Shown here in pieces: positions 30,799 through 36,070 of a DNA stretch of 43,032 bases (its first letter is position 1; every line of letters begins with the position of its first letter). The stretch comes from Candidatus Omnitrophota bacterium (GTDB lineage: Bacteria; Omnitrophota; Gorgyraeia; Gorgyraeales; Gorgyraeaceae). The notes beneath the pieces are model-generated. The model had not been told where the DNA came from, did no database searches, and was given only the letters and a program-made list of their open reading frames with translations. The translations under genes were made by a program, and so were the position numbers. Location of the stretch: contig DNHS01000023.1 in assembly GCA_003485765.1 (NCBI GenBank), positions 7,029 through 50,060 of the forward strand, in the 5' to 3' direction.

Positions 30799-32130
30799 AT
30801 GGCTAAGATGACAAATAAGGATATTTTGAAAGTGGTAAAAGAAAAAAATGTTAAGTTTATACGTTTATGGTTTACTGATGTTTTGGGTTTTTTAAAGGGT
30901 TTTGCTATATCTCCGTCTGAATTAGAAGGCGCGCTTGAAGAAGGCATGGGATTTGACGGGTCTTCTATAGAAGGTTTCGCTCGCATAGAAGAATCAGATA
31001 TGATTGCCAGGCCTGACCCTGGTACATTCGAAATTTTACCATGGCGCTCAGGCGAAGATTACAGCGTTGCCAGGATGTTTTGCGATATATATGAACCAAG
31101 TGGAAAGCCTTTTGAAGGGGATCCCAGGTTTGTTTTAAAACGCAATTTAGCCAAGGCAAAAGAGGCGGGCTTTACCTATAATGTAGGCCCGGAACTGGAA
31201 TATTTTTATTTTAAAGATTCAAAAACTCCAGAGCCTCTTGATAACGGAGGTTATTTTGACCTTGCTCCTCTTGATGTAGCGCAGGATTTAAGGCGTGATA
31301 CAATATTTACTCTACAGGCTCTTGGTATTACTGTTGAATACAGCCATCATGAAGTTGCCGCAAGCCAGCATGAGATAGATTTGCGTTATACGGATGCCTT
31401 AACAATGGCTGACAATGTGATGACTTACAGGCTTGTTGTTAAAGAAATTGCCCGTCAGCATGGGGTATATGCTACATTTATGCCAAAACCTATTTTCGGA
31501 ATAAACGGTTCTGGGATGCACGTGCATCAGTCATTATTTAAAGGAGATAAAAACGCATTTTTTGAAAAAAGCGAGAAGTATCATTTATCCAGCATAGGAA
31601 AAGCCTATACAGCAGGCATTTTAAAGCATGCGCCTGAGATTACCGCGATTACAAGCCAGTGGGTTAATTCCTATAAGAGGCTCGTGCCAGGATATGAAGC
31701 GCCTGTTTATATATGCTGGGCGCAGATGAATCGCTCAGCTCTTGTAAGAATTCCGATGTATAAGCCCGGCAAAGAGAAAGCAACTCGCATTGAATACCGC
31801 TCTCCTGACCCGAGCTGTAACCCTTATTTAGCGTTTTCTGTAATGCTTGCGGCAGGATTAGAAGGTATAAATAAAAAGTATAAATTAGCTGAACCTGCAA
31901 ATGATAATATTTACCATATGAGCGAAGAGGAAAAAGAAAAGGCAGGCATAAAATCTTTGCCTGAAGATTTACTAGAGGCGATAAAGATAGCTGAAAAGAG
32001 CAAGCTCATAAAAGAATGCCTTGGAGATAAGGTATTCGAATATTTCATCCGCAATAAAAAGATGGAATGGAATGAATACAAGGCCCAAGTCAGCCAGTAC
32101 GAGATAGACAAATACCTGCCGATATTATAG
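30799..32130 (+). CDS. glnA: Glutamine synthetase, GSI-alpha type
   Basis: Makes glutamine from glutamate, ammonia and ATP. It has 443 residues, the alpha-type length. Motifs: VLGFLKGFAI, GFDGSSIEGF, VGPELEYF, the ATP region KPIFGINGSGMHVHQSLF, NSYKRLVPGYEAPVY and the RIEYRSPDPSCNPYLAFS segment. In place of the adenylylation loop N-L-Y-D-L-P it has DNIYHMSEEE, as in GSI-alpha of Firmicutes, so feedback rather than adenylylation is expected. It is translated one base after queF and is presumably expressed with the ANTAR regulator. No terminator follows directly; a new promoter starts 47 bases downstream. Confidence 0.95.
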   Translation: MAKMTNKDILKVVKEKNVKFIRLWFTDVLGFLKGFAISPSELEGALEEGMGFDGSSIEGFARIEESDMIARPDPGTFEILPWRSGEDYSVARMFCDIYEPSGKPFEGDPRFVLKRNLAKAKEAGFTYNVGPELEYFYFKDSKTPEPLDNGGYFDLAPLDVAQDLRRDTIFTLQALGITVEYSHHEVAASQHEIDLRYTDALTMADNVMTYRLVVKEIARQHGVYATFMPKPIFGINGSGMHVHQSLFKGDKNAFFEKSEKYHLSSIGKAYTAGILKHAPEITAITSQWVNSYKRLVPGYEAPVYICWAQMNRSALVRIPMYKPGKEKATRIEYRSPDPSCNPYLAFSVMLAAGLEGINKKYKLAEPANDNIYHMSEEEKEKAGIKSLPEDLLEAIKIAEKSKLIKECLGDKVFEYFIRNKKMEWNEYKAQVSQYEIDKYLPIL

Positions 32131-32176
32131 TAGGAAATTATATCGATCTTTTTGTGCGAAAATTCTTAGAATTTTC

Positions 32177-32205
32177 TTGACAGGTTTTGGATAATATGGT
32201 ATAGT
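32177..32205 (+). promoter_or_regulatory. Sigma-70-type promoter for leader A and the sigma-like gene
   Basis: Perfect TTGACA (32177-32182), 17-base spacer, TATAGT (32200-32205). Transcription should begin near 32212, just before the first hexaloop hairpin at 32217, leaving about 150 bases of leader before the coding region. Confidence 0.88.
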
Positions 32206-32216
32206 TTTATCAGATA

Positions 32217-32303
32217 AAGCACAAAGTATGTGCTTAGAGATTTGAACAATGAAGCGTTCAAGGTAATTTGAACGCTTTTTGTGTTTTAGGATAATGAAGT
32301 CCT
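32217..32303 (+). promoter_or_regulatory. ANTAR-type RNA leader A: three hairpins (A1/G4 loops) before the sigma-like gene
   Basis: P1: stem AAGCAC/GTGCTT (32217-32235), loop AAAGTA plus one T. P2: stem TTGAAC/GTTCAA (32242-32261), loop AATGAA followed by unpaired GC. P3: stem AGGAT/GTCCT (32288-32303), loop AATGAA. All loops have A at position 1 and G at position 4, the signature known for ANTAR-binding hairpins. The 3' strand of P2 is the 5' strand of the terminator at 32254, and the 3' strand of P3 lies in the 5' strand of the terminator at 32297, so hairpin and terminator exclude each other in both cases. Confidence 0.82.
32254..32287 (+). terminator. Leader A terminator 1 (competes with P2)
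   Basis: Stem GCGTTCAA (32254-32261) / TTGAACGC (32268-32275), 8 perfect pairs, then TTTTTGTGTTTT. Its 5' strand is the 3' strand of hexaloop hairpin P2. Confidence 0.9.
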
Positions 32304-32339
32304 TTTTGGTAGAAAGATTCTACTGGAAAGGACTTTTTT
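32297..32339 (+). terminator. Leader A terminator 2 (competes with P3)
   Basis: Outer stem AAGTCCTTT (32297-32305) / AAAGGACTT (32327-32335), inner stem TAGAA/TTCTA, then TTTT. Its 5' strand contains GTCCT, the 3' strand of hexaloop hairpin P3. Confidence 0.85.
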
Positions 32340-32359
32340 ATTTGGAGGAGGCGATATTT

Positions 32360-32866
32360 ATGGGATTTGAGGAACTGTATAAAAGGGTCAGCCCGAGGTT
32401 AAAAAGAATAGCCAATTTCTATAATGGGAGAAGCTCTTTTTTTGACAGGGATGACCTTTATCAAGAGATGGCCAGTCATCTATGGAATAATTTCAAGAAT
32501 AGGGTTCCTGAAGGCCTGAACGATACCTATATAATAAAGGGGTGCGAGTTCCATATATTGAACTACATGAGAAAAGAAAAGGAAAAGGCCTATAAGATCA
32601 GCCTGGAAGCGCCCATCAACGAGAACGGCGATACCTTAAAAGAAAATCTGCCAAGCGGGGCGGAAAGCCTTGACAGGACTGTTGATAAAAGGATGCTGGT
32701 AGACTACATAATGAATAACGGTTTTTCAAAAAGGGAAAAGGATGTTTTTGGGCTTCTATTGAAAGGATATACTGTGAGGGAAGCAGGCGGGAAGCTCGGC
32801 ATTTCTCACGTAATGGTAGTGAAATTAAAAAATAGATTAATAAATAAGGTTACCAAGTTAGTGTAA
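32360..32866 (+). CDS. ECF-like sigma factor / sigma-70 family protein
   Basis: A probable alternative sigma factor of 168 residues. Region 2 is about residues 10-80 (FFDRDDLYQEMASHLWNNF, then FHILNYMRKEKEKAYKISLEAP, the usual sigma 2.3/2.4 pattern). Region 4 is about 110-165 (FSKREKDVFGLLLKGYTVREA, a helix-turn-helix ending KLGISHVMVVKLKNRLINKV). No anti-sigma gene is adjacent. I start at ATG 32360, nine bases after GGAGGAGG; earlier in-frame starts lie in the terminator hairpins of the leader. Expression should depend on antitermination at leader A. Its target promoters are unknown; the following gene block, which lacks a clear sigma-70 promoter, is a candidate. Confidence 0.8.
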   Translation: MGFEELYKRVSPRLKRIANFYNGRSSFFDRDDLYQEMASHLWNNFKNRVPEGLNDTYIIKGCEFHILNYMRKEKEKAYKISLEAPINENGDTLKENLPSGAESLDRTVDKRMLVDYIMNNGFSKREKDVFGLLLKGYTVREAGGKLGISHVMVVKLKNRLINKVTKLV

Positions 32867-32893
32867 AGATTACTTATGTAAGTAGATACAAAA

Positions 32894-32963
32894 GCACGTT
32901 GTAGTGCGAGACATAGGCGTTCGGTAAACGAACGCTTTTGTGTTTTTGGGCATAGGCGTCCAA
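32894..32963 (+). promoter_or_regulatory. ANTAR-type RNA leader C: three hexaloop hairpins before the outer-membrane protein gene
   Basis: P1: stem GCAC/GTGC (32894-32907), loop GTTGTA, which has G4 but G instead of A at position 1. P2: weaker stem around loop ATAGGC (32913-32918), with the 3' strand GTTCG. P3: stem TTGGGC/GTCCAA (32946-32963), loop ATAGGC. P2 and P3 loops have A1 and G4. As in leader A, the 3' parts of P2 and P3 are the 5' strands of two successive terminators. No convincing sigma-70 promoter is visible before P1; TACTTA-TG-TAAGTA (around 32873-32886) is a palindrome. Confidence 0.75.
32917..32947 (+). terminator. Leader C terminator 1 (competes with P2)
   Basis: Stem GCGTTCG (32917-32923) / CGAACGC (32929-32935), loop GTAAA, then TTTTGTGTTTTT. 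Sequence and layout match terminator 1 of leader A. Confidence 0.9.
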
Positions 32964-33001
32964 TTTAATGCTGTGACAGCATTTAATCCGGGCGCTTTTT
33001 T
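32956..33001 (+). terminator. Leader C terminator 2 (competes with P3)
   Basis: Outer stem GCGTCC (32956-32961) / GGGCGC (32990-32995) with one G-U pair, inner stem ATGCTG/CAGCAT, then TTTTTT. The 5' strand overlaps the loop and 3' strand of hexaloop hairpin P3. Confidence 0.85.
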
Positions 33002-33024
33002 ATTGCCCGAGAAAGGAAAATAAA

Positions 33025-33771
33025 ATGCGAGCCTTAAAGATTATGTTTTCGGTTGTTTCGTGTTGTTTATTAATAGTTTCTCAGTGTTTTGCTACTGCTT
33101 CAACCCATATCTGGTCACCTTCTACAGATGTCCAGCCGTACAAAAAATGGCACTTGACTTCTGATTATTACGTGCCTACAGAAAATAATGCTGATAATTC
33201 AAGGACAGCTACTGTTACTAATTTTGGCTTGACTGTAGGGATTTTACCATTTGAAAAATTAAATGCTGAGATTGGTTTTGACCATAAATCAGGCTATGGG
33301 ACTTTGGATGACTTCCCTTGGTATTTTAATACCAAACTTGGCATTCCTGAAAATGCTTATGGAAAATTTTTCCCTGCATTAGCAATCGGCATATACGATG
33401 TAGGCACAAAAGAAAATAAGACAACTTATAATGTTGTATATGGTAAAGCAGGAAAAACTATTTCGTTAGGAGAGCTCTCTTTAGGAAGATTCTCTGCTGG
33501 GTATTTTAGAGGAGATTCAGACTTACTTTTGCATAGCGTAAAGAGAGATAATGACGGAGCTTTGCTGTGCTGGGAAAGGACGATGACGGAAATCTCTGAT
33601 AAACTCTGGGTAGCAGTTGATTATCAAGGTTCAAGGTCATCTTATGGCGCATTGAATTTAGGTTTTTCATGGAAGTTTGCGGACAATACCTCTGCGATAT
33701 TTGGATATGACATTTACAATGACCGCGATTTAGCTAATGCCTATACTATACAAGTGGATATAGACTTTTAG
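33025..33771 (+). CDS. Predicted outer-membrane beta-barrel protein linked to ammonium transport
   Basis: A secreted protein of 248 residues whose family I do not recognise by name. A signal peptide (IMFSVVSCCLLIVSQCFA, cleavage near residue 24) is followed by alternating amphipathic strands rich in Tyr, Phe, Gly and Asn (for example KKWHLTSDYYVPT, ARFGL-like TNFGLTVGILPFEKL, GYFRGDSDLLLHS), and the chain ends VDIDF, with the terminal Phe of outer-membrane barrels. About ten to twelve strands seem possible. It sits between an antiterminator-type leader and amt, so it may form an outer-membrane pore for ammonium or another nitrogen source; this is an inference from position only. GAGAAAGG precedes ATG 33025. 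Confidence 0.75.
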   Translation: MRALKIMFSVVSCCLLIVSQCFATASTHIWSPSTDVQPYKKWHLTSDYYVPTENNADNSRTATVTNFGLTVGILPFEKLNAEIGFDHKSGYGTLDDFPWYFNTKLGIPENAYGKFFPALAIGIYDVGTKENKTTYNVVYGKAGKTISLGELSLGRFSAGYFRGDSDLLLHSVKRDNDGALLCWERTMTEISDKLWVAVDYQGSRSSYGALNLGFSWKFADNTSAIFGYDIYNDRDLANAYTIQVDIDF

Positions 33772-33798
33772 CTGATTCATTGAAAGGAGGATGAGGAT

Positions 33799-35127
33799 AT
33801 GGATACAAAAGTTGTATTAGATACCATGTGGGTTTTAACAACAGGTATGCTTGTATTTTTTATGAATTTAGGATTTGCTATGGTTGAGGCAGGTTTTGCG
33901 AGAAGCAAAAACTGCGTAAATATCTTATCAAAAAATTTTATTGTATTCGCTGTGTCATCTTTAGGATTTTTGATTTTGGGGTGGGGGATTATGTTTGGGG
34001 ATGGCAATCTTCTAATAGGTTTAAAAGGCTTGCTTTTCTTAGGAGGCGCTGATAACTCTCCAGCAACAGGCGAGGCATATAAAGGTGTTTACTCGGCTAT
34101 GTCTTGGACAGGCGTGCCATTACTGGCAAAATTCTTTTTTCAGCTTGTATTTTGCGGAACAGCAGCTACTATTGTTTCAGGCGCTGTCGCGGAGAGGATA
34201 AAATATAAATCTTTCATAGTTTTTTCTTTTATTATGGCGATGTTTATTTATCCTGTGGTAGGCCACTGGATATGGGGTGGAGGATGGCTTGCCGCAAAAG
34301 GCTTTTTTGATTTTGCAGGTTCTACTGTAGTGCATTCTGTAGGCGGATGGGCAGCCTTAGCAGGTATCTTAGTATTGGGCCCGAGGTTTGGAAAATACGG
34401 GCCGAATGGGCATATAAACCCAATACCGGGGCATAATATGTCCATAGCAACCATCGGGGTATTTGTATTGTGGTTTGGCTGGTATGGTTTTAATCCTGGC
34501 TCAACAATGGCAGCTGATCCATCTGCGATAAGTCATGTCGTAGTTACAACAACTATGGCAGCGGCAGCGGCCATAATGAGTTCAACTATTATTTCTTGGG
34601 TTATACTGGGCAAGCCGGATCTTGGAATGAGCTTGAATGGATGCTTAGCAGGTCTTGTGGCTATTACTGCGCCATGCGCTTTCGTAAGCATTTCGAGTTC
34701 CTTAATTATAGGATTAGCCGCTGGTATTTTAGTTGTGTTAGCGGTAATTTTCTTTGACAGAGCTAGAATAGATGATCCTGTCGGAGCGCTGTCAGTGCAT
34801 TTAGCAAACGGCGTATTTGGGACTATATGTGTCGGGTTGTTCGCGCAGGATAAAATAACAGGAACTGCTACCGGAAACGGCCTTTTCTTCGGAGGAGGAG
34901 CAAAATTATTATTAACTCAACTAACAGGTGTTTTTACAGTAGGCATGTTCACCTTTTTTACGGCGCTTGCAGGATGGCTGATTATAAAAACGCTGATGGG
35001 TATACGGGTGAGTCTGCAGGAAGAAATAGAGGGCCTGGATATAGGGGAACACGGTAATTCCGCGTATCCGGAATTTTTAAGCCGCAAACCAAGTCATTCT
35101 TTTTTAGGGATAACGAAAGATATTTAG
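33799..35127 (+). CDS. amt: Ammonium transporter
   Basis: Inner-membrane channel that takes up ammonium. It has 442 residues and eleven or so membrane spans. Family motifs: MNLGFAMVEAGFARSKN, the substrate-recruiting Asp and first pore His in FFDFAGSTVVHSVGGW, GHNMSIATIGVFVLWFGWYGFNPGS, and the second pore His in LSVHLANGVFGT. The N-terminus has no long leader, so the protein probably begins with a short periplasmic end. A strong AAAGGAGGATGAGG precedes ATG 33799. Two PII genes follow immediately, the typical amt-glnK coupling. Confidence 0.95.
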   Translation: MDTKVVLDTMWVLTTGMLVFFMNLGFAMVEAGFARSKNCVNILSKNFIVFAVSSLGFLILGWGIMFGDGNLLIGLKGLLFLGGADNSPATGEAYKGVYSAMSWTGVPLLAKFFFQLVFCGTAATIVSGAVAERIKYKSFIVFSFIMAMFIYPVVGHWIWGGGWLAAKGFFDFAGSTVVHSVGGWAALAGILVLGPRFGKYGPNGHINPIPGHNMSIATIGVFVLWFGWYGFNPGSTMAADPSAISHVVVTTTMAAAAAIMSSTIISWVILGKPDLGMSLNGCLAGLVAITAPCAFVSISSSLIIGLAAGILVVLAVIFFDRARIDDPVGALSVHLANGVFGTICVGLFAQDKITGTATGNGLFFGGGAKLLLTQLTGVFTVGMFTFFTALAGWLIIKTLMGIRVSLQEEIEGLDIGEHGNSAYPEFLSRKPSHSFLGITKDI

Positions 35128-35140
35128 GAAGGAGCTTAAT

Positions 35141-35479
35141 ATGAAAAAAATAGAAGTGATAATACGCCCGGAAAAACTTGAATTAGTGCGACGCAGTTTA
35201 GAACAGGCTGGGTGCACAGGCTTAATGATTAGCGAGATCGAAGGCCATGGAAAGCAAAAGGGGGTAATACAGCAATGGCGCGGGGAAAAGTACAGGGTGG
35301 CGCTTCTGCCAAAGGTAAAGATAGAAATCATTACAAAGGACCAGGATTTAGAGAAGATTATCAAAGCGATAATTGACAGCGCGAGAACAGGAGAGATAGG
35401 GGATGGAAAGATATTTATTTTTCCTGTAGATAATGTTATAAGGATACGTACTGGAGAAAAAGGAGAACAAGCTATTTAA
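35141..35479 (+). CDS. glnB: Nitrogen regulatory protein PII, first copy
   Basis: A small trimeric signal protein that senses ATP/ADP and 2-oxoglutarate and controls Amt and nitrogen enzymes. It has 112 residues and aligns without gaps to E. coli GlnB. T-loop: GHGKQKGVIQQWRGEKY, with the uridylylation tyrosine retained at position 51; B-loop TGEIGDGKIFIF; C-loop VIRIRTGEKGEQAI. It starts 13 bases after amt. Modification by uridylylation is therefore possible, but no uridylyltransferase gene is in the window. Confidence 0.95.
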   Translation: MKKIEVIIRPEKLELVRRSLEQAGCTGLMISEIEGHGKQKGVIQQWRGEKYRVALLPKVKIEIITKDQDLEKIIKAIIDSARTGEIGDGKIFIFPVDNVIRIRTGEKGEQAI

Positions 35480-35508
35480 GCGCATTAAACTAAAAGGGGT
35501 GATGTAAA

Positions 35509-35850
35509 ATGAAGTTTATAATCGCTGTTATTCAACCTAGTAAATTGGTCGAAATCAAGCAGGGGCTCTGCGACATAGGCGTAAACCTTATAACTGTTCT
35601 TGATGTTTTAGGCCATGGCAGGCAGAAAGGTTTCAGCGAAAAATATAAAGGAGCAAGGGAAAGAGGGAATTTGCTCAAAAAGATCCAGCTTGAGATTGCA
35701 GTTGATAACAAGGATGCGGAGCCTGCCTTACAGGTTATTATTAAAGGCGCAAAAACAGGCGAGATAGGAGATGGAAAAATATTTGTCCTGGACTTAAAGG
35801 AATGTGTCAGGATCAGGACAGAGGAACGCGGATCAGTAGCAATTGGGTAG
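35509..35850 (+). CDS. glnK: Nitrogen regulatory protein PII, divergent second copy without Tyr51
   Basis: A second PII protein of 113 residues. The body is standard (IIAVIQPSKLVEIKQGL, TGEIGDGKIFVLDL, VRIRTEERGSVAIG), but the T-loop differs: GHGRQKGFSEKYKGARERGN puts Glu at position 51, so it cannot be uridylylated there, and the following L-P-K-V-K reads LLKKIQLE. The T-loop is what plugs Amt or contacts enzymes, so its partner or its control probably differs from the first copy. It lies 29 bases downstream; AAAGGGGTGATG precedes ATG 35509. Whether it is truly GlnK-like is uncertain. Confidence 0.88.
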   Translation: MKFIIAVIQPSKLVEIKQGLCDIGVNLITVLDVLGHGRQKGFSEKYKGARERGNLLKKIQLEIAVDNKDAEPALQVIIKGAKTGEIGDGKIFVLDLKECVRIRTEERGSVAIG

Positions 35851-35866
35851 AAACAGGGACAGTAAA

Positions 35867-35906
35867 CCACTTACGAAGTGAGCCAATTGGCTTACTTCGT
35901 AAGTGG
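35867..35906. repeat. 40-base perfect hairpin with nested palindrome after the second PII gene
   Basis: Stem CCACTTACGAAGT / ACTTCGTAAGTGG, 13 perfect pairs; the 14-base loop contains AGCCAATTGGCT, itself a palindrome. It is preceded by AAACAGGGACAGTAA and has no T-run after it. It is about 75 bases before the antiterminator leader of the next glnA. Confidence 0.85.
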
Positions 35907-35980
35907 AAGGGGTAAATTTTTGTTACCAAAATAGCGGAATTTTTACTTATAGTATATAAGAGAATAAAGCACAAGTTTTA

Positions 35981-36012
35981 AGCACATAGTAGTGTTGAAC
36001 ATTGGCGTTCAA
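35981..36012 (+). promoter_or_regulatory. ANTAR-type tandem hexaloop leader B before the second glutamine synthetase
   Basis: P1: stem AGCAC/GTGTT (one G-U) around ATAGTA (35981-35996). P2: stem TTGAAC/GTTCAA around ATTGGC (35995-36012). Both are true six-base loops with A1 and G4, and they abut, sharing TT. This is the clearest example of the motif in the window. The 3' strand of P2 is the 5' strand of the terminator at 36004. No canonical -35/-10 pair is visible upstream, although TATAGTATATAAG (35948-35960) could hold a -10. Confidence 0.87.
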
Positions 36013-36050
36013 AATAGTTAAGGAGACTGACTAGGTTGAGCGTCTTTTTT
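36004..36050 (+). terminator. Leader B terminator (competes with P2)
   Basis: Stem GGCGTTCAA (36004-36012) / TTGAGCGTC (36036-36044), nine pairs including two G-U, loop of 23 bases, then TTTTTT. Formation requires opening of hexaloop hairpin P2. Confidence 0.82.
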
Positions 36051-36070
36051 ATTTAAGAAAGGGGAGTAAA

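Noticed and set aside
32217..32303. Glutamine riboswitch (glnA RNA or downstream-peptide type) before the nitrogen genes
   Set aside because: The characteristic E-loop and conserved core sequences of those RNAs are not seen, while A1/G4 loops overlapping terminators fit ANTAR targets.
35920..35980. Sigma-54 promoter (TGGCAC-N5-TTGC) before leader B
   Set aside because: No GG/GC pair with the required spacing was found; only A/T-rich -10-like sequence is present.
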